Below are positions 18,391 to 26,496 of a stretch of 64,000 nt of DNA, piece after piece. The first letter of the stretch is position 1; each line of letters opens with the position of its first letter. The stretch covers positions 2,666,594 through 2,730,593 of the forward strand of contig CP073749.1 of assembly GCA_024398055.1 (NCBI GenBank), written 5' to 3'. The DNA comes from a bacterium SCSIO 12741 (GTDB taxonomy: Bacteria; Bacteroidota; Bacteroidia; Flavobacteriales_G; Salibacteraceae). The notes under the pieces are model-generated. The model saw only the letters and a list, made by a program, of their open reading frames with translations, did not search any database and was not told where the DNA came from. A program made the position numbers and the translations under genes.

Positions 18391-20175
18391 ATGAAAAATC
18401 CGGCTTACACGCTGCTGGAAGTAGCCAATACGCACGGGGGAGATCCCGAAAAAGTAATCCAGCTCATTCAGGAATTCGAAGATGTTCAGGAAAACGTGGG
18501 CATCAAGTTTCAGGTACTTAAGGACGATCGTATCGCCCTACCTGATTATTCCTGGTTTGACGTCTACACCAAGTTGTGTTTCTCCGAAGAAGATTGGGGA
18601 AGGCTGATAACCGAAGCCCAGAAAACCAAAGAAGTTTGGTTAGATCTGTTCGACAGCTATGGTACCGAAATTCTGGGAAAGTACCTGGATCAAATTACCG
18701 GCATTAAATTGCAGGCATCCGTGCTTCAAAATCTGGAAATTAGAAAAGGATTGCAACAGTTGGATGTTTCTTCCCTGAAGCTGATTCTCAATGTGGCTGC
18801 CATGGAAGAAGACGAGGTAGAGTCCATTTTACAGGCCTTTGAAGGTCAATTTGGGTTTAAGGAAATCATCCTACAAGTTGGTTTTCAGGCCTATCCTACA
18901 GAATTGGCTGACTCAGGCTTGGGAAAGATTCCTAAACTTCAAGATTTGACAGGTAAAACTATTGCCTTCGCCGACCATGTAGATGCGCAGTCAGAAGACG
19001 CCGTTTGGTTGCCCGTAATGGCTGCTATGCAAGGTGCAGGAATCGTAGAAAAACACATTAGAAGTTCCCATTACGAACCCGAGTACGATGGATTCTCATC
19101 CGTAGGAAAAACTCAGATTCTGAAAATCAGAGAGCAACTTGGACGTTATGGACACTTACTTCAGGAGCCCTTTATTAATGAGCGGGAGCAGAATTACCTG
19201 AAGACCACCCTTCAGATTCCTGTATTGGAAAACAGCAAAGATTCAGGAGATTTAGTTGACTTGGATCGCGATTTGAAATACCGCCGAACCGGCCAAGAAG
19301 GAATTTCCAGAAAAGACATTCAAGAGCACCAGGCCAAGGGAGAAATACTGGCTAAAGATTTGGACGCCGACAGTACCCTAAGCAACGACGTGTGGAGAAA
19401 AGCTAAAGTGGGGGTGATTGTAGCTTGTCGATTGAAATCATCTCGCTTGAAAAGAAAGGCAGTTGAGAAGATTGGTCAGTGGCCATCCGTAGAATACTGC
19501 CTAAAAAATGCCTTGCGATTCAAGGGCGTAGATGAAGTTGTGTTGGCAACCTCCACCGCTGATGAAGATGCCGAGCTCGAGAATCATACCTACTCTGATG
19601 AAGTTCATTTTTTTAAGGGCCATCCTGACGATGTGATTCAACGATTTTTGGATGCTGCCGAGCAACATAGCATTGACGTAATCATCCGGGTTACCGCCGA
19701 TATGCCGTATATCTCTGATGAGATTTTGCAACCCTTGCTCAAAAAGCATTTTGAAACCGGCGCTGATTATACCGTAGGGAAAGATGCGGCAGTAGGAACC
19801 AATTTAGAGATTATCAATACCAGTGCATTGAAGAGGGTGAGAAAACACTTCCCATTTGCCGAGTATTCCGAATACATGACCTGGTATTTTCAGAATAACC
19901 CCGAACACTTTAATCTTCAATTCGTAGAGTTACCTGCCGATTTGGTAAGGCATTACCGACTCACTCTGGATTATCCGGAAGATTTGGACATGTTTAACGC
20001 CATTGAAGAGCGTTTTGCTGAGCATCCTGAGTTTTCCTTGCGGGAATTAATTGACTTCTTGGATCGAACACCAGAAGTTGCTCAAATCAATGCTCACTGC
20101 GCTTTGGTTTATAAAACCGATCAGAGTTTGATCGATACCCTCAATCAAAAAACGCGTATTTCGGTTCATGAATAA
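18391..20175 (+). CDS. NeuB-like / SAF-like / cytidylyltransferase fusion (probable CMP-pseudaminic acid synthetase)
   Basis: A 594-residue fusion. Residues 1-255 resemble the NeuB/PseI TIM barrel: EVANTHGGDPEK, GIKFQVL (PEP-site Lys), FADHVDAQ and VEKHIR. The sequence is divergent: the strand KLQASVLQN takes the place of KIASFEITD, so the conserved catalytic Glu seems to be missing, and AYPTE replaces the CTSSYPAP motif. Residues about 285-330 (EGISRKDIQEHQAKGEILAKDL) look like the SAF/antifreeze-like domain. Residues 338-594 are an SpsF/NeuA-type cytidylyltransferase (GVIVACRLKSSRLKRKAV, VVLATSTADEDAEL, VIIRVTADMPYIS), which would activate the nonulosonic acid with CTP (PseF role). ATG 18391 is preferred over TTG 18379. 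Its end overlaps the pseG-pseH fusion. Confidence 0.82.
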   Translation: MKNPAYTLLEVANTHGGDPEKVIQLIQEFEDVQENVGIKFQVLKDDRIALPDYSWFDVYTKLCFSEEDWGRLITEAQKTKEVWLDLFDSYGTEILGKYLDQITGIKLQASVLQNLEIRKGLQQLDVSSLKLILNVAAMEEDEVESILQAFEGQFGFKEIILQVGFQAYPTELADSGLGKIPKLQDLTGKTIAFADHVDAQSEDAVWLPVMAAMQGAGIVEKHIRSSHYEPEYDGFSSVGKTQILKIREQLGRYGHLLQEPFINEREQNYLKTTLQIPVLENSKDSGDLVDLDRDLKYRRTGQEGISRKDIQEHQAKGEILAKDLDADSTLSNDVWRKAKVGVIVACRLKSSRLKRKAVEKIGQWPSVEYCLKNALRFKGVDEVVLATSTADEDAELENHTYSDEVHFFKGHPDDVIQRFLDAAEQHSIDVIIRVTADMPYISDEILQPLLKKHFETGADYTVGKDAAVGTNLEIINTSALKRVRKHFPFAEYSEYMTWYFQNNPEHFNLQFVELPADLVRHYRLTLDYPEDLDMFNAIEERFAEHPEFSLRELIDFLDRTPEVAQINAHCALVYKTDQSLIDTLNQKTRISVHE

Positions 20176-21613
20176 GCCAAGAATTCTTTTTCAAGTAGAG
20201 GGCGGTGCTCAAACCGGATACGGCCATATTAGCCGTTGTACGGCTCTTGCCGGTTACCTGAAAGAGGATTTCGATTGTCATTTTTTGCTTCCCGTTGAAA
20301 CCCGGGAACGCTTATCGCTTTTCGGAACGGATCAATATCACATTCATTGGACCGAGAATAGTGCTTACTCCTTGGAAGAACTAAAGCTTCTCGCCGTTGA
20401 AGGAGACCTACTGGTGGTAGATGGTTATTCCTACGACCGGGCGTATTTTGAATCACTACGACCCCTCGGTGTAACCTCGGTAAGGATCGATGATTACTAC
20501 CAAGACTATTCGGCCGATGCGATCATTAACCCATCTCCAGCTGCCACACGGGGTAAATATCCGGCTATGCCTTATCGGGCTTATGCCGTGGGAGCCGCTT
20601 ACGCTATGCTGCGTCCCGCCTTTTTTGAGGCTAAACCAGTAGAGGTGGATGCTCGAACTTTACTCGTTTGTTTAGGGGGGAGCGATGCTCGTTTTTCGGC
20701 TCATTTGATTGAAATGCTGCAATCCGTTGGGGGATTTGATCGCATTACCTGGTTGGGATATTTGAGTGAGGATAGTAGAGCGAAACTCGACGAACTGAAC
20801 GAATGGAAGCATGTTGCGCAAGCCAATGCCCATGAAATGGTGAACCTGATGACCCGTCATGAGTACGGTTTATTCTCGGCGGGAACACTTGCCTTAGAAG
20901 CCTGTACGGTAGGGATTCCCATGTTGCTTTTGCAATACGTAGAGAATCAAAAAGAAAACTACCGCAAAATAGTAGAGGAGAAGGCGGCCGTTGGAATTGG
21001 AACTCCTGAAACCCTGGACAGAGAAGTACTTCAAAAATCCTTTGATGAACTCAAGGGGCAGAAACAACAGGTCGAGTTTCAAAAAAAGCTGATGGACGCC
21101 CACCCACCCACCCGATTCAGAAAGCTCTTTAACTACCTCCACCTCACAAAATCAATTACCCTCCGTCAAGCCAGCGAAAAGGACGTAGACCTATTCTACC
21201 AATGGGCAAACGACCCGGATACCCGGCAAAATTCAACCCAATCAGAGCCTATACCTTACCCAACTCATGTATCTTGGTTCGCTTCCAAAATTAGGGATGT
21301 GAATACTCGTATTTACGTCTTTGAGCACCCTGGCGGACCCGTTGGTTACCTGCGTTTGGAACAGCGAGAAGGTCATTGGTTGATTAGTTATGCCATGGAT
21401 CCGGAGTTCAGAGGAAAGGGGCTTGGAAAGTTTTTGATCGGTAGAGGAATGACTGAATTTATAGAGGAGAAACAGGATGCCAGCCTGGTCTTTCATGCCT
21501 GGGTAAAAAAATCGAATTTGGCCTCTGCGGTGACTTTTAAAAACTGCAATTTTGACAATCTAAAAGAGGTGAATCTCGAAGGCGTGACCTACGACATTTT
21601 TATATGGAAGTAA
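20168..21613 (+). CDS. PseG-PseH fusion: UDP-sugar hydrolase plus N-acetyltransferase
   Basis: A 481-residue two-domain enzyme. Residues 1-325 are PseG, a GT-B-like hydrolase that removes UDP from the 2,4-diacetamido-trideoxy-altrose. Its catalytic His is H20 in GAQTGYGHISRC, and the C-terminal half has FSAGTLALEACTVGIPMLLL. Residues about 328-481 are a GNAT domain (SITLRQASEKDVDLFYQW, YAMDPEFRGKGLGKFLIG with the acetyl-CoA loop), matching PseH, which acetylates the 4-amino group just before PseG acts. The fusion thus joins consecutive steps. It overlaps both neighbours by 8-10 nt. Confidence 0.9.
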   Translation: MNKPRILFQVEGGAQTGYGHISRCTALAGYLKEDFDCHFLLPVETRERLSLFGTDQYHIHWTENSAYSLEELKLLAVEGDLLVVDGYSYDRAYFESLRPLGVTSVRIDDYYQDYSADAIINPSPAATRGKYPAMPYRAYAVGAAYAMLRPAFFEAKPVEVDARTLLVCLGGSDARFSAHLIEMLQSVGGFDRITWLGYLSEDSRAKLDELNEWKHVAQANAHEMVNLMTRHEYGLFSAGTLALEACTVGIPMLLLQYVENQKENYRKIVEEKAAVGIGTPETLDREVLQKSFDELKGQKQQVEFQKKLMDAHPPTRFRKLFNYLHLTKSITLRQASEKDVDLFYQWANDPDTRQNSTQSEPIPYPTHVSWFASKIRDVNTRIYVFEHPGGPVGYLRLEQREGHWLISYAMDPEFRGKGLGKFLIGRGMTEFIEEKQDASLVFHAWVKKSNLASAVTFKNCNFDNLKEVNLEGVTYDIFIWK

Positions 21614-22680
21614 CCCACTCAGATATTCGCATTGGACCCGATCGAATTCATGACGATGCTCCCGTTTGGATCATTGCTGAATTATCGGCCAATCATGCTG
21701 GCAGGCTGGATGTAGCACTTGAAACCGTGCGTGCGGCTAAGCGTGCCGGTGCCAATGCCATTAAGCTACAGACCTACCGAGCCGATACCATTACGCTGAA
21801 CGTTAAGAATGAACACTTCAAAATCGATCAAGGTACCGTGTGGGATGGTAGATACCTCTACGATTTGTATGAGGAAGCCCACACACCTTGGGAATGGCAC
21901 AAGGCTTTGTTTGATGAAGCTCAGAAGGAGGGCTTAGTTTGTCTATCCTCGCCCTTCGATCCCACAGCTGTGGATTTGCTCGAAGAGTTGAATTGTCCAG
22001 CCTACAAAATTGCGTCCTTCGAGATTACCGATATTCCGTTGATTGAATACGTGGCCTCGAAGGGAAAGCCCGTCATCATTTCCACCGGCATTGCCGATGA
22101 TCAGGATATTCAACGAGCCTTGGAGGCGTGTAAAAAGCAGGGTAATCATCAGATCGTTTTGTTGAAATGCACCTCCTCCTATCCCGCTCCCATCGAAAAG
22201 GCCAACTTGGCTATGATCCCCGATATGAGAAATCGTTTTGGGGTGCTAACCGGTCTCTCCGATCATACCTTGGGTACAGCGGTTCCTGTGGTTGCCACTT
22301 CACTGGGTGCACGGGTAATTGAAAAGCATTTTATCCTCGACAAAAATCTGGGTGGACCCGATGCCGGATTTTCGCTCGATGAGCAGGAATTTTCCGAAAT
22401 GGTCAAAGCCGTAAGGCTGGCCGAAAGTGCATTGGGCAAGGTAGATTACTCCCTGGATGAGGGAAAAATAAATAGCCGGGCATTTAGCCGATCGCTCTTT
22501 GTAACCCGCCGGGTAGAAGCAGGCGAAACCATTGGTCCGGAAAATATCAAATCCGTTCGTCCCGGGTACGGGATGCATCCCAGGTATTGGGATGTTTTGA
22601 TCGGAAAGAAATTTAATACAGCCGTGGAGGCAGGAACTCCGCTTAAGGCTGAAATGGTAGAAGGATTTAGAGAAGAATGA
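21604..22680 (+). CDS. pseI: Pseudaminic acid synthase
   Basis: Condenses 6-deoxy-AltdiNAc with phosphoenolpyruvate to form pseudaminic acid. The protein has 358 residues. The NeuB barrel has ELSANHAGRLDVAL, AIKLQTYRADTITL, LYEEAHTPWEWHK, KIASFEITDIPLIE (catalytic Glu), CTSSYPAP, GLSDHTLGTAVP and VIEKHF. The C-terminal SAF domain has RSLFVTRRVEAGETI and GMHPRYWD. The HTPWEWHK stretch and TITLNVKNEHFKI are typical of PseI rather than NeuB or LegI. It overlaps the preceding fusion by 10 nt and the hisH-like gene by ATGA. Confidence 0.95.
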   Translation: MEVTHSDIRIGPDRIHDDAPVWIIAELSANHAGRLDVALETVRAAKRAGANAIKLQTYRADTITLNVKNEHFKIDQGTVWDGRYLYDLYEEAHTPWEWHKALFDEAQKEGLVCLSSPFDPTAVDLLEELNCPAYKIASFEITDIPLIEYVASKGKPVIISTGIADDQDIQRALEACKKQGNHQIVLLKCTSSYPAPIEKANLAMIPDMRNRFGVLTGLSDHTLGTAVPVVATSLGARVIEKHFILDKNLGGPDAGFSLDEQEFSEMVKAVRLAESALGKVDYSLDEGKINSRAFSRSLFVTRRVEAGETIGPENIKSVRPGYGMHPRYWDVLIGKKFNTAVEAGTPLKAEMVEGFREE

Positions 22681-23288
22681 TCGGAATTATCAATTATGGA
22701 ATGGGCAATTTGGCCTCCGTCCTCAATGGCTTAAAAGCTTTGGAATTGGATGCCGAGATTGTGGACAACCCAAATGATCTTGATCGATACGAGCGGTTGA
22801 TCCTTCCTGGTGTTGGGGCTTTTAAGCAGGCCATGGATAATTTACGAGAATCCGGATTCAAAACAGCCCTAGATGCTATTGTGGAGAAAGGCGATAAACC
22901 TTTGTTGGGAATTTGCCTGGGCATGCAATTGCTTTTTGAGAAAAGCTTCGAACATGGCGAAAACACCGGATTAGGCTACATTCCGGGTGAGGTACTTCCC
23001 TTCGGAGATCAGGTGAAAAATCACCGGATTCCTCATGTGGGGTGGAACACCGTTTACCCCCAATCCGGTTCTCGATTACTTCCTGAACAAGCCGAAGACT
23101 TTTACTTCGTTCATTCCTTTTACTGCCACCCGACCGGGGATGAAGAGCAAAAAGGAATGACCGAATACGAAATAAAATTTTGCTCAGTAGTGGAGCATGG
23201 TCAGGTATTTGGGGCCCAATTTCACCCCGAAAAAAGCCAGAAACACGGACTTCAATTGCTAAAAAAATTCGCCGAACTTCCATGCTGA
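22677..23288 (+). CDS. hisH: HisH-like glutamine amidotransferase subunit
   Basis: A class I glutaminase of 203 residues that releases ammonia from glutamine. The nucleophile elbow is GICLGMQLLFE, and the triad is completed by FHPEKSQKHG. The N-terminus IGIINYGMGNLASV is standard for HisH. No histidine-biosynthesis genes lie nearby. Its position between pseI and the HisF-like and sugar amidotransferase genes indicates that it supplies ammonia for an acetamidino group on a nonulosonic acid, as HisH2 does with HisF2 and WbpG in P. aeruginosa B-band LPS. Coupled to pseI by ATGA. Confidence 0.92.
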   Translation: MIGIINYGMGNLASVLNGLKALELDAEIVDNPNDLDRYERLILPGVGAFKQAMDNLRESGFKTALDAIVEKGDKPLLGICLGMQLLFEKSFEHGENTGLGYIPGEVLPFGDQVKNHRIPHVGWNTVYPQSGSRLLPEQAEDFYFVHSFYCHPTGDEEQKGMTEYEIKFCSVVEHGQVFGAQFHPEKSQKHGLQLLKKFAELPC

Positions 23289-24070
23289 AAAAACGACTGA
23301 TACCGGCTCTTTTTATCAAAAATGGACTTATTGTTAGAAGTGAGAATTTCGACTATCACCAGTTCATTGGAAGCGTGGTGCATGAGGCGAAACGCTACAG
23401 TGATTGGGACGTAGACGAGCTGGTTTACATCGACATCAGCCGGGAAAAGGAGTACGATCTCCGTCGTGATGATTACAACCTGGATGCTTACTATAGCATG
23501 GAAGAAATCATTCGGAAAATTGCTGAGGTTTGTTTTATGCCCTTAGCCTTTGGTGGTGGAATCCGAAACCTATCCGATGTGGATTTGAGAATTCGCAACG
23601 GAGCTGATAAAATTATTCTGAATACCGGTGCCTACGAAACTCCCGAACTGATTGGGCAAACAGCCTCCAAATACGGATCGCAATGTGTGATCGTTTCGGT
23701 CGATTACCGCATGGTAGATGGAAAGGATCAGGTTTTTACCTCCTTCGGAACTCATGCCACCGGATTGACCGTAAACGAATGGATCAGTCGCTGTGAGCAG
23801 GAAGGGGCGGGTGAAATCTTTTTGAATGCCATTGATCGAGATGGAAAGGGCAATGGATATGATATTGAAACCATCGAATCTGCGGTGGAAAGCACCAAAT
23901 TGCCCGTGATAGCATGTGGCGGTGCAGCCGACGAATTTGATTTTCAGGAGTTGGCCGAAGAAGTAGAAAACCTTTCAGGAATTGCAGCAGGAAATCTCTT
24001 TCATTTTACTGAAAGAAGTTATCCGAGAGCCAAGAAATACCTGAAGGAAAATGGAATTAACGTACGATAA
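23282..24070 (+). CDS. hisF: HisF-like ammonia-channelling subunit for sugar amidation
   Basis: A 262-residue TIM barrel of the HisF family. ATG 23282 (MLKKRLIPALFIKNG) overlaps the hisH stop by 7 nt; the longer ORF start at 23180 lies inside hisH. In true HisF the first strand reads IPCLD, with a catalytic Asp; here it is IPALFIKNG, so that Asp is lost. The second half keeps VIVSVDYRM and LNAIDRDGKGNGYD and the phosphate-site loop VIACGGAA. This pattern fits HisF2-type proteins, which serve as ammonia conduits for an N-acetyl sugar amidotransferase and do not make imidazole glycerol phosphate. Confidence 0.9.
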   Translation: MLKKRLIPALFIKNGLIVRSENFDYHQFIGSVVHEAKRYSDWDVDELVYIDISREKEYDLRRDDYNLDAYYSMEEIIRKIAEVCFMPLAFGGGIRNLSDVDLRIRNGADKIILNTGAYETPELIGQTASKYGSQCVIVSVDYRMVDGKDQVFTSFGTHATGLTVNEWISRCEQEGAGEIFLNAIDRDGKGNGYDIETIESAVESTKLPVIACGGAADEFDFQELAEEVENLSGIAAGNLFHFTERSYPRAKKYLKENGINVR

Positions 24071-24082
24071 ACGAAGAAATAG

Positions 24083-25297
24083 ATGATTGCAACAATCCCT
24101 CAAATCAATTACTGCAAAAAATGTCTTTTGCCTTCCAGCTCCGCCATTCCTGTGGCTTTTGATGATCATGGAGTATGTTCGGCCTGTAGAACCTCCAAGG
24201 AGAAGGAAGCCATTGATTGGGACAGACGATTGAAAAAATTTCAACGCATTCTGGAGCAATACCGAAGCAAGGATGGAAGCAATTACGATTGCATTATTCC
24301 CGTGAGTGGAGGGAAAGACAGCTTCTTCCAGGTTCATCAGGTAAAAAATGAGATGGGATTCAATCCTTTGCTGGTGACCTACAACAGCAACAACTACACT
24401 CCTACTGGACTTAAAAACCTTCAGCGGATGAGGGACGTTTTCGGTTGTGATCATGTCTTTTTCACTACCAGTGTGCATACCCTTCAAAAGCTCAATCGGA
24501 TTTCGGTTCAAATCATGGGTGATACACAATGGCATTACCAAAGTGGGATTTTTACCTATCCCTTTCAGGTAGCTGTACAGATGAATATTCCACTGCTGAT
24601 TTGGGGAGAGCACGGCCACATGGATATTGGAGGAATGCACTCTTACAATGATTTCGTTGAGTTTACTTATCGCTATCGTCACGAACACATTTTACGTGGC
24701 TTTGAGTGGACCGATTTTATGGCAAAGGCTGCCGAGTACGGCGAGACCCTTGAACGCCGTGAAATGATTCCATTTGTATACCCAAGCGATGAAGAAATTG
24801 ATCGGGTAGGGGTTAGAGGTATCTACATGGCCAACTTCGTTAAGTGGGAGGCCAACGAACACGGCCCTCTGATGATGGAAAAATATGGCTGGTTAGAAAA
24901 CGAAGAGCCTTTTGAAAGAACCTACCGTCGTATGTCGAACCTCGACGATTTCTACGAAAACGGAATTCACGACTACCTCAAGTTTATCAAGTTTGGTTAC
25001 GGTCGGGCAACCGATCACGCCTGTAAGGATATCCGGGCTGGAAAAATGACCCGTGAAGAGGGCATCAAGATCATTCAGCAGATGGACCATGTGAAAAGCA
25101 AGGACGTTTATCAATGGCTTGACTTTGTTGGCTGGACCGAAGAACAATTCGATCATTTGGCCGATACTTACCGCGATCCAAGAGTATGGTGGATACGAGA
25201 TGGGCAATGGCACAAGATGGATATTACCGGAGAACCAACGGCCTATGGTAAAGTTCATTTGACTCCCGAAGAGCAACAGAAATACGTTAGAGCTTAA
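24083..25297 (+). CDS. N-acetyl sugar amidotransferase (WbpG/PseA family)
   Basis: A 404-residue PP-loop ATPase that converts an N-acetyl group on a sugar into an acetamidino group, using ammonia from the HisH/HisF pair. The N-terminal zinc-ribbon-like cysteines are CKKCLLPSS and GVCSACR. The pyrophosphate loop is IIPVSGGKDSFFQVHQ. Other conserved stretches are LLIWGEHGHMDIGGM and KFGYGRATDHACKDIR. In this setting the substrate is probably pseudaminic acid or its precursor (PseA role, giving a Pse5Ac7Am-type sugar). A legionaminic or mannuronic substrate is less likely because PseI and PseB are present. Ends with TAATG coupling to the next gene. Confidence 0.9.
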   Translation: MIATIPQINYCKKCLLPSSSAIPVAFDDHGVCSACRTSKEKEAIDWDRRLKKFQRILEQYRSKDGSNYDCIIPVSGGKDSFFQVHQVKNEMGFNPLLVTYNSNNYTPTGLKNLQRMRDVFGCDHVFFTTSVHTLQKLNRISVQIMGDTQWHYQSGIFTYPFQVAVQMNIPLLIWGEHGHMDIGGMHSYNDFVEFTYRYRHEHILRGFEWTDFMAKAAEYGETLERREMIPFVYPSDEEIDRVGVRGIYMANFVKWEANEHGPLMMEKYGWLENEEPFERTYRRMSNLDDFYENGIHDYLKFIKFGYGRATDHACKDIRAGKMTREEGIKIIQQMDHVKSKDVYQWLDFVGWTEEQFDHLADTYRDPRVWWIRDGQWHKMDITGEPTAYGKVHLTPEEQQKYVRA

Positions 25298-26496
25298 TGG
25301 TAGCAAAACCCAAAATCTTATTGGTTTGGGGATATCATCGATCTGGGTGGAATAAGCCCTTCTTCGATTTAAGGGATGAATTTGAATTTCATTACCTCTT
25401 CAAAAAGTTTCCTGATAAGGAAGATGAGAGGTTTGATTTCAACATTCGGTATTGGTCTGAGTTTTCTTCTGCTTCGGAGGTTATTGAGGAGATAAAGCCC
25501 GATAAGGTGCTTTTTATGTCCATTCATTCACCGTACAGCATTTCGCTAAATCAGGCCTGTAAGAGACGGGGCATTACGACTTTTTTCTTTCAACATGGTA
25601 TTGAATCCAACATGGATTTTTACCTCAAACTGGAGCGAAATACCTCCAAAAAGAAAGATGCGCAAATCAGCTCATCCCACAGTTCAAGCGAGCAGAGTGA
25701 TCCCAAGCATGCCCTTCGATTTTTGTGGAATTCCGTTGGTATTGTAACCTTTATCAAGTCCATTCGCCTGGAGCTTTTGACCCGTAAAATGAACGGGCAT
25801 CTGGCACTTCATCGAATGCTTTTCTCTGCCAGAGTAGCCGATTATTACCTGGTTTATACCCGCTTTAATGGCCAGCTTCATGTTGACCGTGACGGCGTTC
25901 AGGAAGATCGAATGTTATCCACAGGTATTCCGGAAATTGATCCCTATTTTGAACAGAATTTTCAGGCGTCCGAGAACTACTACCTGCTCATTGATCAACC
26001 CCTTTCCGATAACGATACCTATGGAATTAGTGGTTTTGGAATTAGCGAACAAGACCATGCCCGGATGTACTCCAAGCTCAATGATTTTTGCCTGAGCCGA
26101 GGGGCACGATTGAAAATTAAATTGCACCCGGATAATTACCGAAGCAAACGCATATTTGAGCACGAAAACACCGACTATTTAACCCATTCGGATCCCATGC
26201 CGCTGATTCTAAAAAGTAAGGCCTGCTTTGGCACGCTTAGCACTTTGATGATTCCGGCAGCCTACTTTAAAAAGGTTTACGTGCTCACCTTTTATGACTT
26301 GCCCTTGCAAAAAGACCTACTGCGCAGTGGTCTCATGAAGGGGCTGGATTTCTTTACGTTTGAACCAGAAGATATCCAGTTCGACACATTTTCGCGCACC
26401 GAAGAAATCCTAAGTCAATTTGTTGACCAATATTTGTATCAAGCCGATGGTAAATCGCATCGGCGATTAGCAGAATATCTAAAAAATGTCACTTAA
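25297..26496 (+). CDS. Polysialyltransferase-like glycosyltransferase, candidate Pse transferase
   Basis: A 399-residue protein without signal peptide. It begins with a beta strand ILLVWGYHRSGWNKPFF. Its C-terminal half contains RLKIKLHPDNYRSK, the K-x-HP motif typical of GT-B sialyl- and polysialyltransferases and CDP-glycerol-type transferases. This is followed by KACFGTLSTLMIPAAYF, resembling the conserved S-S/T-x-x loop that contacts CMP. A serine-rich low-complexity insert lies near residue 128 (SSSHSSSEQS). It directly follows the pseudaminic-acid genes (start overlaps the previous stop), so transfer of the CMP-activated sugar is a reasonable inference. Family assignment is only moderately secure. 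Confidence 0.6.
   Translation: MVAKPKILLVWGYHRSGWNKPFFDLRDEFEFHYLFKKFPDKEDERFDFNIRYWSEFSSASEVIEEIKPDKVLFMSIHSPYSISLNQACKRRGITTFFFQHGIESNMDFYLKLERNTSKKKDAQISSSHSSSEQSDPKHALRFLWNSVGIVTFIKSIRLELLTRKMNGHLALHRMLFSARVADYYLVYTRFNGQLHVDRDGVQEDRMLSTGIPEIDPYFEQNFQASENYYLLIDQPLSDNDTYGISGFGISEQDHARMYSKLNDFCLSRGARLKIKLHPDNYRSKRIFEHENTDYLTHSDPMPLILKSKACFGTLSTLMIPAAYFKKVYVLTFYDLPLQKDLLRSGLMKGLDFFTFEPEDIQFDTFSRTEEILSQFVDQYLYQADGKSHRRLAEYLKNVT

Noticed and set aside
22677-24070. hisH and hisF as part of histidine biosynthesis
   Set aside because: No other his genes are nearby, the HisF-like protein lacks the first catalytic Asp, and both are coupled to pseI and a sugar amidotransferase.
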